47,899 nucleotides of DNA from the NCBI GenBank assembly GCA_004376895.1, contig SOIH01000035.1, positions 1 through 47,899 on the forward strand. The letters run 5' to 3'. The notes beneath the pieces were generated by a model. That model made no database searches. It was not told the DNA's origin and saw only the letters and a program-made list of their open reading frames with translations. Within the stretch, counting starts at the first letter, position 1, and every line of letters begins with the position of its first letter. The position numbers were made by a program, and so were the translations under genes. Below are positions 8,953 through 16,540 of the stretch, in pieces. This stretch comes from Anaerolineales bacterium. GTDB lineage: Bacteria; Chloroflexota; Anaerolineae; Anaerolineales; E44-bin32.

Positions 8953-9990
8953 TTACCCGGGATTAATTGGGCAGGAAGGGTATAGCAGGCATACCCAAAG
9001 CCAGAGAGGGATTAAGCCGCCAATCGTTAGAAAGGCCACTAAACCGAGAGCCACCAAGATCCAATCCATCTCCGATGTTACCGCTGTTTTTTGAAGTGGT
9101 TTGGGCTTTTCCTGTTCGAGATCAGGGTTGTCCAATTCACCATCTGTGGATGAGCGTTCTTCTGGTATCGCATTCAGGTTGAAATTCGTGAGGATCCGTC
9201 CAAGTTGATCTGCGGTGCGATAGCGAGCGGAGGGCTCCTTCGCGAGAACCTTTAAGACAATCTGCTGCAGGGGTTCGGGGATGCTGGCCTCGATCGAACG
9301 AGGAGGTATTGGCTCGGCGGTCAGGTGAAGTTGGGCGAGATCGGCTGCGGTATCCGCTACGAATGGAGGTTGGCCGGTAATCATTTCGTAGAGGATTGCC
9401 CCGAGTGAATAAACATCGCTAGCAGGCGAAGGCGCCCCCCCTGAGGCTTGCTCCGGAGAGAAGTACTGAGGGCTTCCCCAAACAATGTCTGAATGTTCAT
9501 CGGGTTGGATCGTTGCGAGTGCACGTGAGACGCCGAAGTCGGTAATTTTCACCTTATTGTCAGGTGTAACCATGATGTTTTGTGGTTTTAGATCACAGTG
9601 AACGAGTCCTGCTCGGTGTGCATAGCCAACACCGTCAGAGATCTTTTTCATTAGTTCAACAGCTTCGAGCGGGTTCAGGTGTTTCCTGCGGCGGATGAGA
9701 GTCTTTAAATCGGTCCCCGCGATGTATTCCATCACAATGTAAAGCGTTCCCTCGTCACGGCCGAAGTCAAAAATTGTGACAATATTAGGATGGGAGAGAT
9801 TCGCAGCTGCGCGGGCTTCATGCAGGAAGCTCTCTTGGAACGATTGATCCTGGGCAAGCGGATCGCGTAAGATTTTCACTGCAACCTCGCGCTGGAGTTG
9901 GTGGTCTAATGCGCGGTAAATATCTGCCATACCTCCGGAGCCGATTTTTTCAATCAGCCCGTACCGTCCACCCAATAGGTCCTGTGCCAT
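8953..9990 (-). CDS. Membrane-anchored Ser/Thr protein kinase, non-RD type
   Basis: The 345-residue kinase starts at ATG 9990, preceded by GGAG at 11 nt; an in-frame ATG at 10128 exists but its extension is low-quality and overlaps the promoter. The kinase domain is about 10-270: glycine loop GSGGMADIY (17-25), ATP-binding Lys39, catalytic HCDLKPQN (131-138, Asp133), DFG (151-153), and SPEQASG before the APE-equivalent region. The usual HRD arginine is Cys132, so this is a non-RD kinase that may not need activation-loop phosphorylation. After a charged linker, one membrane segment (about 311-333) sits near the end, leaving almost no extracytoplasmic domain. No sensor module is visible. It precedes ftsH on the same strand. 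Confidence 0.9.
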   Translation of the reverse strand: MAQDLLGGRYGLIEKIGSGGMADIYRALDHQLQREVAVKILRDPLAQDQSFQESFLHEARAAANLSHPNIVTIFDFGRDEGTLYIVMEYIAGTDLKTLIRRRKHLNPLEAVELMKKISDGVGYAHRAGLVHCDLKPQNIMVTPDNKVKITDFGVSRALATIQPDEHSDIVWGSPQYFSPEQASGGAPSPASDVYSLGAILYEMITGQPPFVADTAADLAQLHLTAEPIPPRSIEASIPEPLQQIVLKVLAKEPSARYRTADQLGRILTNFNLNAIPEERSSTDGELDNPDLEQEKPKPLQKTAVTSEMDWILVALGLVAFLTIGGLIPLWLWVCLLYPSCPINPG

Positions 9991-10099
9991 ATTGCTTACT
10001 TCTCCAAGTGCCCCGCCTGCCTGAACTGGATGGCATCTATTTGGGCACAGTCGACGTCCGGGATTCGACCCAAATAAATCAAAGGGGCACGACCATTCG

Positions 10100-10128
10100 A
10101 TTGTAATCCTTACAAGTATTCGCGGCAA
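10100..10128 (-). promoter_or_regulatory. Promoter of the Ser/Thr kinase gene with internal palindrome
   Basis: On the minus strand TTGCCG (10128-10123) and TACAAT (10105-10100) are spaced by exactly 17 nt. The perfect palindrome TTGTAA-TCC-TTACAA (10101-10115) covers the -10 box and part of the spacer, where a repressor could block polymerase. Confidence 0.55.
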
Positions 10129-10175
10129 TGAAGGAGAGAATAATAATCGGCGCTATAATGGACCGGAGTAATCTT

Positions 10176-11132
10176 ATGACAAACCGATGTGCTTGGCTGC
10201 TCTATAACCCTGCTGCTGGTAGGTTTCCCGCTGGCCCGCTTCTTGAGCGCGCGCTGCGCGTTCTCTCGGCTGCGGGTTGGGATGCACAGATCGTAACAGG
10301 GGAGCCGAAGAAAGGGCTGACCGAAGTCGCAAAGGAGGCTGTTGCGCAGCGCTGTGATGCTGTATTTGTAGTCGGTGGTGATGGCTCTGTCGGTCAGGCT
10401 GCATCCGCGCTTGCGGGGTCGGAAACCGCCCTGGGGGTTCTACCGGCGGGAACTGCAAATGTATGGGCGCAGGAACTCGGTCTTCCTCGTCTTGATTGGA
10501 TTCACGTCTTTGCGCTGGAGCAGGCGGCTGAGAGATTAGCCGCTGGAGATGTCCGTCTCGTGGACGTCGGAGAGTGCAACGGTCAGGCATTCCTGCTATG
10601 GGCTGGTGTCGGGCTAGATGCTAATGTTGTTAACAGCATCGAACCACGGGAGCGCTGGGAGAAGGCGTTTGCACCAGTCCATTACGCAACACTGGCTTTG
10701 TGGAATACTATCGGGTGGGAAGGGGTGGACATAAAGGTTCGGACAGACGAGGATGAATTTGAGGGACGTTATCTGGTTGCTGTCGCTTCCAATATTCCTG
10801 CATATGCCGGTGGTTTGGTGGACTTAGCACCGGGTGCCAAGGTTGACGACGGCTTGCTGGATTTCTGGTTCATTGAGAGTGGAAAACTTCGCGATGTCCT
10901 TGTGCGGGTGGCACAGATTTTCATGGGTCGTCATGTGGATGCAGAAGGAGTATACAACTTTCAAGCTAGCGAAGCGGTCTTTGAATTGGAGGATGGTCTG
11001 CCTATGCAGTGTGACGGCGAACCAAAAGTTCTCGACTCTCCCCTTGAGTTCAGCGTTCAAAAGAAAGCTCTCAAAGTTCTCGTCCCAAGCGATGTAGATC
11101 CCGATCTCTTTGCCAGTATATCCGATGAATGA
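10176..11132 (+). CDS. Diacylglycerol/lipid kinase family protein (YegS/BmrU-like)
   Basis: The 318-residue protein starts at ATG 10176, which has GGAG at 7 nt. In-frame ATGs at 10128 and 10158 lack a well-placed ribosome-binding site. The N-terminal catalytic domain has the entry motif LLYNPAAGR, the nucleotide-binding VVGGDGSVGQAA (GGDGT-like) and the GVLPAGTANVWAQELGLP loop. The C-terminal half is the beta-rich lid domain of this family. Members phosphorylate diacylglycerol, sphingoid bases or undecaprenol; the substrate cannot be told here. It probably leads an operon with the Ca2+/H+ exchanger 40-50 nt downstream. Confidence 0.87.
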   Translation: MTNRCAWLLYNPAAGRFPAGPLLERALRVLSAAGWDAQIVTGEPKKGLTEVAKEAVAQRCDAVFVVGGDGSVGQAASALAGSETALGVLPAGTANVWAQELGLPRLDWIHVFALEQAAERLAAGDVRLVDVGECNGQAFLLWAGVGLDANVVNSIEPRERWEKAFAPVHYATLALWNTIGWEGVDIKVRTDEDEFEGRYLVAVASNIPAYAGGLVDLAPGAKVDDGLLDFWFIESGKLRDVLVRVAQIFMGRHVDAEGVYNFQASEAVFELEDGLPMQCDGEPKVLDSPLEFSVQKKALKVLVPSDVDPDLFASISDE

Positions 11133-11175
11133 GGGATGGATGCTGTAAAAAATTAGACCTATCCTAGAGAACCCT

Positions 11176-12222
11176 TTGAATTTGATGTTGCCACTTGCAG
11201 TGGTTGCAGTAATTTTAAACGCGATGGATGCTTCGCCCGTGTGGGTTCTCATTACATCCGCGGTGGCGATGATCCCTGTAGCCGGGTTAATAGGGGAGGC
11301 GACAGAGGCCATCGCTGTGCACGCAGGACCGAGGTTAGGCGGTTTGCTCAACGCGACTTTTGGCAATGCAGCGGAATTAATCATCACCATCGTGGCAATC
11401 CGCGAAGGGCTGTTGGAACTGGTTAAAGCTTCGATAACAGGATCAATTATTGGCAATCTCCTTCTCGTTCTCGGCCTCAGTATGCTCTTAGGAGGATTAA
11501 AAAACGGAAGACAAAAATTCAATCGTGACAAGGCGAGCAGCGACGGTCTTTTACTTCTGCTGGCTATTACAGCACTGGCAATCCCCTCGCTGTTCGCTCA
11601 ATCCGGGCAGGGAATTATTGATGATTTCGATGTGGAGATCCTCAGCCTCGGTGTAGCTGGCCTGATGATGGTGCTGTATGGCCTTGGATTAATCTATGGT
11701 TTCCGATTAGAAGATGGTCCTTTAACGCGTCCATCGGCTGAATTGGTCGTGCATCGCCAGACCTGGTCGATTCGTACGGGGATTATTGTCCTGCTTGTTT
11801 CTGCCATTGGGATTGTCTGGTTGAGTGAGATTCTTGTCAAACATGTTGAAGTGGCTATTGAAAGTTACGGACTTTCCGAGTTCTTCATGGGTGTGATCAT
11901 CGTTCCGATTATCGGCAATGTCGCAGAGCACATGGTGGCTGTAGGTGTTGCCATGAAGGACCGCATCGGTCTCTCAGTGGAAATCGCCATTGGCTCGAGC
12001 CTGCAAATTGCTCTTTTCGTCGTACCTTTTTTGGTGTTTCTCAGCCTAGCGCTTGGGAACCCGCTTACCCTGGTGTTTAACAAGTTCGAATTGATCGCGC
12101 TCATAGGAGGTGTTTTAATCGCGGTACTGGTGGCTGAAGACGGTGAGGCAAATTGGCTTGAAGGGGCAATCCTGGTGGCGCTATATCTCATGCTCGCTCT
12201 AGCTTTCTTCTTACTCCACTGA
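11176..12222 (+). CDS. Calcium/proton exchanger (CaCA family, CAX type)
   Basis: The 348-residue integral membrane protein has about 11 hydrophobic segments. It carries both conserved alpha repeats of the Ca2+/cation antiporters: GLLNATFGNAAELIITIVAI in the first half and IIGNVAEHMVAVGVAMKDR in the second. The acidic residues in these repeats bind the cation. Length and motifs match the CAX type, which exports Ca2+ in exchange for H+. An acidic stretch lies in the middle (DDFDVE). The start is TTG 11176 or ATG 11185; neither has a strong ribosome-binding site. The stop overlaps the next ATG by one base (TGATG), indicating coupled translation. Confidence 0.92.
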   Translation: MNLMLPLAVVAVILNAMDASPVWVLITSAVAMIPVAGLIGEATEAIAVHAGPRLGGLLNATFGNAAELIITIVAIREGLLELVKASITGSIIGNLLLVLGLSMLLGGLKNGRQKFNRDKASSDGLLLLLAITALAIPSLFAQSGQGIIDDFDVEILSLGVAGLMMVLYGLGLIYGFRLEDGPLTRPSAELVVHRQTWSIRTGIIVLLVSAIGIVWLSEILVKHVEVAIESYGLSEFFMGVIIVPIIGNVAEHMVAVGVAMKDRIGLSVEIAIGSSLQIALFVVPFLVFLSLALGNPLTLVFNKFELIALIGGVLIAVLVAEDGEANWLEGAILVALYLMLALAFFLLH

Positions 12223-12722
12223 TGAAGAAAAGACCTTCTTTCCCTGGAGTTCTGAAGTCAAACTGGCTATGGGCCGTACTCGGTATCTTATTGGGCGCAA
12301 TCGCCTTACTTGTGTTGGTTGCGCTCGGATATTTCACTCGTCAAGCTCGTGCAGCGGTGTCCCCAGCGACACCGATATTAGTTCTAATCACTGCGCCAAC
12401 AGCTTCCATAACCATCCCGCCGCCGACAGAAACTGTCGAACCTGCGGATACCCCTACGCCTACACTTTCTCCGGAAGCGGATGGCTCGCTCTCGCAGGGG
12501 AGACTCGTCGAAGTCTATGGTACGGAAGGGGACGGTCTCCGGTTGCGTGACAATACTGGGCTGGATTCCAAAATTGTGTTCTTAGCAGTTGAGAGTGAAG
12601 TCTTTGAATTGCGAGAGGGCCCTGTGGAAAAGGATGGTTATGAATGGTGGTTCTTGGTTAACCCCTATAACCTGGAAAAAACTGGGTGGGCAGTTAGCAT
12701 CTATTTGCGAACAATCGATTAG
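12222..12722 (+). CDS. Membrane-anchored protein with SH3-like (bacterial SH3) domain
   Basis: The 166-residue protein has one N-terminal membrane segment (about 15-37) behind a basic start, a low-complexity Thr/Pro linker (about 40-85, as in cell-surface tethers), and an SH3-like beta domain (about 90-166) with GLRLRDNTGLDSKIV and GWAVSIYLR. Such domains bind peptidoglycan or peptides outside the membrane. The ATG overlaps the exchanger stop codon, so the two are translationally coupled. The exact role is unknown. Confidence 0.8.
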   Translation: MKKRPSFPGVLKSNWLWAVLGILLGAIALLVLVALGYFTRQARAAVSPATPILVLITAPTASITIPPPTETVEPADTPTPTLSPEADGSLSQGRLVEVYGTEGDGLRLRDNTGLDSKIVFLAVESEVFELREGPVEKDGYEWWFLVNPYNLEKTGWAVSIYLRTID

Positions 12723-12773
12723 AAGACGATTTGCCCCGTTAGTGTTCATGAGCTAATATTTGCCCGCTCAAGG

Positions 12774-13133
12774 ATGGAACAAGTGAAGAGCAAACCAAAG
12801 CGCGTCTCGGCCTCCCGTAATGAAGCGATATTGCGGATCGAATGGGAGGATGGTCACAAAAGCGAATATCCCTTCGGCATGCTTCGTGCAGCCTGTCCTT
12901 GTGCAGATTGCCGCGCTAGTCATGATCAAGATCAGGGTGCTGAGAAAGAAGACATGCTGGAACTGACCTTTCGCGATGAGAACACGACGATCCTTGAAGG
13001 AATCGAACAAGTAGGCAACTATGCAGTTAAGTTGGTTTGGCGAGATGGTCACGACGCCGGTATTTATACGTGGGATTACCTTTATCACCTTTGCCCCTGC
13101 GGTGATCATGGTGACGGAAGGAGATCGGCGTGA
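12774..13133 (+). CDS. DUF971 (GBBH-like N-terminal) domain protein
   Basis: The 119-residue protein has the compact DUF971 fold: LRIEWEDGHKSEYPFGMLRAACPCADC, then a charged insert and ILEGIEQVGNYAVKLVWRDGHDAGIYTWDYL. Cysteine pairs near residues 42-47 (CPCADC) and at the end (CPCGD) could bind a metal. DUF971 proteins occur near Fe-S or Mrp/ApbC-type genes in other bacteria and as the N-terminal part of gamma-butyrobetaine hydroxylase; their own function is unsettled. GTG 12783, with AAGGA 8 nt before it, is an equally good start. The end overlaps the next gene's GTG (GTGA). Confidence 0.85.
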   Translation: MEQVKSKPKRVSASRNEAILRIEWEDGHKSEYPFGMLRAACPCADCRASHDQDQGAEKEDMLELTFRDENTTILEGIEQVGNYAVKLVWRDGHDAGIYTWDYLYHLCPCGDHGDGRRSA

Positions 13134-13690
13134 AGGATCCTCTGGATGAGTTAATCAACTTCGCAGAGAGAACTTACGTTCGCTTAGAGGCGGAGACGCT
13201 CATCATGGATTGTATCGAGCGTGGAGAACCCAAGCCGTTTTTCAAGCTTCTTGAAGAATTGATTCTTGCTGGCACATCCTCTCTCAGCGTGTTGCGTGAG
13301 ATTCTAGATGTCATACGAGTTATAAAGGCTGGCCTGGGTAAAGAAGGCTTAGATGTACGCCAGGACCTCGTTGATGCCATGGCTGAATTCGGCATCGCTT
13401 TACCAAAGCTACTCTCTTCGGAAGATCCTGAAGCATTTAGGCAAATATGCGGCTATGAGATGAGATATAAGGTAAATGAGATCGCCTATCATTTGGAGAT
13501 TGAAGAAAGTGCCTTGCTCGAAGAAATCTGCATTGAAGCGGGGAACAAAGTAACTGCGATTGCGGGAAGAATGGCGATTCTCACGCAGCTTGAAGAGAAT
13601 GTTCAAGATTGGATTGATGGTCTTGCCTATGATGCGGTCCACAAATTCGATTATTCGGGTTGGAATCACGACCAATCCATAAGTCATTGA
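13130..13690 (+). CDS. Unknown all-helical protein coupled to the DUF971 protein
   Basis: I do not recognise this family. The 186-residue protein is acidic and appears almost entirely alpha-helical, with no signal peptide, membrane segment or cysteine motif beyond scattered Cys. It starts at GTG 13130, overlapping the DUF971 stop by 4 nt (GTGA), with GGAG about 6 nt upstream. The tight coupling suggests the two products act together. The final part (DWIDGLAYDAVHKFDYSGWN) is aromatic-rich and may be a conserved motif. Confidence 0.7.
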   Translation: MKDPLDELINFAERTYVRLEAETLIMDCIERGEPKPFFKLLEELILAGTSSLSVLREILDVIRVIKAGLGKEGLDVRQDLVDAMAEFGIALPKLLSSEDPEAFRQICGYEMRYKVNEIAYHLEIEESALLEEICIEAGNKVTAIAGRMAILTQLEENVQDWIDGLAYDAVHKFDYSGWNHDQSISH

Positions 13691-14136
13691 ATCAACCAAA
13701 CACGGGAAAAGCTGAAGTGCATGCGCGATAAGTTCGTGTAGCCATGTTTGGCATGTTTTTTCCCCATCTGACACCTAAAAAATTCGGAATAACGGGAGCA
13801 GAACTTCCGGCACATACACAGAAAAAGCATCCGCAGCCTGACAATAAATCTCCCATCGACTTTAAAGCCGCCTTATTTCTAATCAAGGCACTTCTCCAAA
13901 ACCGATAGAAAGCTGTTCTAACCGCGCAAAACTTCTGTTACAGATGATAATAAATGATGGATCCGTATCATCCCCCAACATTATCTGGCTGATGACCTAT
14001 GATCCCTCATGAAAACGAACAAGGGCGCACATGCGCCCTTTGGTTGTGGAAACCCTGGTTTACTCATCAGATAGAGCAGGGCGGCCTCAGGCTTGGTCAC
14101 CCATACCTTCTGGAGGAGGTTCTGACTAAAGATGGA
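13691..14136. other. 446-bp gap between convergent genes
   Basis: No credible coding frame is seen on either strand. The only clear element is the hairpin at 14021-14040. A T run at about 13755-13761 follows a stem of only 4 bp, which I do not call. Confidence 0.6.
14021..14040. terminator. Bidirectional terminator
   Basis: AAGGGCGC (14021-14028) and GCGCCCTT (14033-14040) form a perfect 8-bp stem with a 4-nt loop. It lies between the convergent genes ending at 13690 (+) and 14137 (-). The minus strand continues with a T-rich stretch. Confidence 0.7.
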
Positions 14137-14790
14137 TTAAAGGTAGTCTTTCAAATTATGCTCAACGGCATAGGCTGCAGCTTCCGCCCGGTTTCGGACA
14201 TTTAGTTTAGAAAGGATGCTGCTGACGTAATTTCGAACTGTTCCCTCTCCAAGAAAGAGCATCTCGGCGATCTGACGATTTGTCCTCCCCTCGGAGACAA
14301 GCTGCAATACGTGCATCTCTTGCTGGGTGAGTTCTGCAAAAGCCGATGCTTCCTCCTCACGCGCTGCTTTCCGGACTTCCTGGAACACTCTCTGAGTAAC
14401 GGCTGGATCGAGTAAAGCTTCACCTCGTCCAATCGCCTCGATCGCTCTAACAAGATCGTCCCCACCAATCTGCTTTAAGACATAACCAGCAGCCCCTGCA
14501 CGGATGGCTGAGAAGAGCATCTCGTCCTCGGCATAGGATGTGAGCATGATGACTTTGGTATCGGGGTGGTTTTCTGTGATGTCCTGACAGGCTTCGATAC
14601 CAGAGCCACCCTTCAAGCGAATATCCATCACGACGACATCCGGCTTGTACGATTTCGTTTTTTCGATTGCATCACGAGGGCCAACCGCTTCAGCGACCAC
14701 CTCGAAGCTTGGATGTTTCTCAAGCAGCGCTTTCAAACCTAAACGGACAACTTCGTGATCGTCTACCAAGAGTATGCGTTGACGGGCCAA
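14137..14790 (-). CDS. NarL/FixJ-family response regulator
   Basis: The 217-residue regulator has a receiver domain (about 4-120) with acidic pocket Asp10-Asp11, phosphoacceptor Asp56 (VVVMDIRL) and the conserved Lys in VLKQIGG. The LuxR-type helix-turn-helix (about 150-210) shows [21 protein letters not shown] and the recognition helix [16 protein letters not shown]. The start is TTG 14790, preceded by GAGGAAG; the next frame signal, ILLVDDHE, follows at once, so no downstream start fits. No cognate kinase is adjacent. A 13-nt palindrome at 14835-14847 lies about 45 nt upstream. Confidence 0.93.
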   Translation of the reverse strand: MARQRILLVDDHEVVRLGLKALLEKHPSFEVVAEAVGPRDAIEKTKSYKPDVVVMDIRLKGGSGIEACQDITENHPDTKVIMLTSYAEDEMLFSAIRAGAAGYVLKQIGGDDLVRAIEAIGRGEALLDPAVTQRVFQEVRKAAREEEASAFAELTQQEMHVLQLVSEGRTNRQIAEMLFLGEGTVRNYVSSILSKLNVRNRAEAAAYAVEHNLKDYL

Positions 14791-14834
14791 TTGTCTTCCT
14801 CTCTAATTCGGCTAATTAATATCCAGATTCTAAT

Positions 14835-14847
14835 CGAGGTGACCTCG
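14835..14847. promoter_or_regulatory. Palindrome upstream of the NarL-type regulator
   Basis: CGAGGT-G-ACCTCG is a perfect 6-1-6 palindrome in the upstream region of the regulator gene. It is a candidate operator, possibly autoregulatory. No clear promoter boxes are visible around it. Confidence 0.4.
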
Positions 14848-15030
14848 TTGGACAAGGAGCTAACTGTTGCCCACCCAGGCGAATACTTGTGGAAGGATCC
14901 ATTTTCAGTGGACTCTCACATCGATTTTATAAATGGTTGGAACAATGGCTAATTCAAAACTTGAACGGGACAAGTGCGTTCTTATCGGATATTAAGGATC
15001 AACATCTAAACAGCCCGGGGAGGGAAGGGT

Positions 15031-15768
15031 TCAGGAGTTCTCGCGATTAACCAAGTCGCGCTTGTAATCGACAAATCGGTAGCCTACTCCACGTTCGGTG
15101 ATGAAGTATTCAGGATTCGATGGGTCGAGTTCGAGCTTCTGGCGTAAATAATTTATATACAGACGGAGGTAATGCGTTTCATCACGGTACTCATAGCCCC
15201 AGACTTTGGCAAGCAGCTGCTCATGGGGGACAACGTATCCTGCATTCTTCACAAGATGGTATAGAAGGCGAAATTCAGTCGGGCGGAGTTTAACGAGCTC
15301 ATCGTCTACCCAAATCTCACGGCGGTCGAAGTCGATCTTGAGCCGGTTATCTACCTGGATGACATCGTGAACAGGTTGCCCGACCATTTCGGTGCGGCGC
15401 AAAACAGCTCGCACACGACTTACCAACTCACGCGGGCTGAAAGGTTTGGTTATGTAATCATCGGCGCCAAGCTCCAAACCTCGTACACGATCTTCCTCCT
15501 CACCCTTAGCGGTGAGCATAATTACAGGCACTGTGGAGATATCCCGAATAAGTCGCAGCGTTTCGAAGCCATCAAGGTCCGGCATCATCACATCTAATAG
15601 AATCAGGTCCGGCAACAGATCTCGCATCTGGTCTAGCGCCTGAGTCCCCGAAGTGGCTTCGTAGACTTCGAAGCCATCATGCTCAAGATTCAAACGGATG
15701 AAGTGAATCATCCGCGGTTCATCGTCGACAACAAGAATCTTGCGTCGGCGAGGTGAGGATTCCGTCAT
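15031..15768 (-). CDS. OmpR/PhoB-family response regulator, last gene of the phospho-signalling operon
   Basis: The 245-residue regulator starts at ATG 15768 (GGGA 5 nt upstream), directly after the stop of the 80-residue gene (TAAAATG). The receiver domain has VVDDEPR (Asp15-Asp16), phosphoacceptor Asp59 ([13 protein letters not shown]) and Lys in [11 protein letters not shown]. The C-terminal winged helix (about 145-235) carries [20 protein letters not shown] and the recognition-helix region [17 protein letters not shown]. It should bind DNA when phosphorylated. It is unusual that its five upstream operon neighbours are a Ser/Thr kinase system, not a histidine kinase. The frame stays open further upstream to 15981, but that extension overlaps the small gene and FHA region and has no motif. 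Confidence 0.93.
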   Translation of the reverse strand: MTESSPRRRKILVVDDEPRMIHFIRLNLEHDGFEVYEATSGTQALDQMRDLLPDLILLDVMMPDLDGFETLRLIRDISTVPVIMLTAKGEEEDRVRGLELGADDYITKPFSPRELVSRVRAVLRRTEMVGQPVHDVIQVDNRLKIDFDRREIWVDDELVKLRPTEFRLLYHLVKNAGYVVPHEQLLAKVWGYEYRDETHYLRLYINYLRQKLELDPSNPEYFITERGVGYRFVDYKRDLVNRENS

Positions 15769-15769
15769 T

Positions 15770-16012
15770 TTATTCCCGGACGAAACCGATGAGGTCTTCG
15801 TCTTCTTTGGTGGGGAGGATCTCGATGAAAAAGATTCGATGCATCGGCCACACGACGCTAGTGACAGTCTCGTGTAAAAAGGATAAATCTTTGTCATCCT
15901 TGCGTCGGGGATTATTAACTGTAAGCGACGTATCTTGCGGTCCTGGCAAATCCTCGATCTCACCAAGAACCGCTTCCTCACCAGATATATGGAGCAGAAT
16001 TGTATAAGACAT
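15770..16012 (-). CDS. 80-residue unknown protein of the phospho-signalling operon
   Basis: I do not recognise this family. The reading frame fills the gap between the FHA gene (3 nt away) and the response regulator (1 nt away), which argues for a real gene. The protein starts [20 protein letters not shown] and continues with [20 protein letters not shown] beta-strand-rich C-terminal half follows, with [19 protein letters not shown]. It has no signal peptide, no membrane helix and no cysteines. The short beta-strand pattern could be a single small sheet domain, perhaps an adaptor. Confidence 0.72.
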   Translation of the reverse strand: MSYTILLHISGEEAVLGEIEDLPGPQDTSLTVNNPRRKDDKDLSFLHETVTSVVWPMHRIFFIEILPTKEDEDLIGFVRE

Positions 16013-16015
16013 AGG

Positions 16016-16540
16016 CTACCTTGACCCTTTTGTCTGCTGCGATATGATTTGCAGTCTTAAGCGACCCAGCTGGATAATATCACCATGATAAATTGGCGAA
16101 GTCACTTGCCCCTTGATGCGCTTACCGTTCACGATTGTCCCATTTGCACTGTCTAGATCAATCACGAATACTCCATCTTTCTCAACCCTCAGTTCGGCGT
16201 GCATTCTAGAGATACCCTGATCATAGGCGTCGAATTTTGCCAGGTCGACATCAGGAATGACCGCTTGGCCTTCAATCGATCGGCCTAGTGTGAAATTGTC
16301 CCGCCCGAGTAGGGAGATGACGTCACCCGAGGAAACAACGCGTAACCCCAACAGCGAACCGGTCGAGAGGTCGGGTCCTGCTGGAGGAGATGGTTTGGTC
16401 GCATTTGCTTCCTTGCTGATTTTGTCGGGTGATATTGACATCGTTGGGATTGGGGAAGCGTGGACCAGTCGAGTACCGCACTCGCTGCAGAACAGGGTGC
16501 CGACGAATTCGTGGTGATTACATGATGGGCATTCGATCAT
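16016..16540 (-). CDS. Zinc-ribbon FHA-domain protein
   Basis: The 174-residue protein opens with a zinc ribbon, Cys4-x2-Cys7 and Cys18-x2-Cys21 (CPSC...CSEC). A flexible Ser/Pro-rich linker follows, then a forkhead-associated domain (about 75-170). The FHA phosphothreonine-binding residues are visible: GRS at 86-88, SRMH at 111-114 and SANGTIVNG at 131-139. It should read Thr phosphorylation placed by the kinase encoded in the same operon. Its ATG overlaps the stop of the J-domain/vWA gene (ATGA), so the two are translationally coupled. Confidence 0.93.
   Translation of the reverse strand: MIECPSCNHHEFVGTLFCSECGTRLVHASPIPTMSISPDKISKEANATKPSPPAGPDLSTGSLLGLRVVSSGDVISLLGRDNFTLGRSIEGQAVIPDVDLAKFDAYDQGISRMHAELRVEKDGVFVIDLDSANGTIVNGKRIKGQVTSPIYHGDIIQLGRLRLQIISQQTKGSR

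Noticed and set aside
9988-10128. Longer kinase start at 10128
   Set aside because: The 46 extra residues have no motif, lie over the promoter and have no ribosome-binding site; ATG 9990 is well supported.
10824-11531. Minus-strand open frame of 235 codons
   Set aside because: It runs antisense across the lipid kinase and exchanger genes, which have clear motifs on the plus strand.
13741-13765. Terminator-like T run
   Set aside because: The stem is only about 4 bp (GCCA/TGGC); the stronger hairpin at 14021-14040 serves the region.
15769-15981. Longer response-regulator start at 15981
   Set aside because: It would overlap the 80-residue gene completely; ATG 15768 has a ribosome-binding site and precedes the receiver domain directly.
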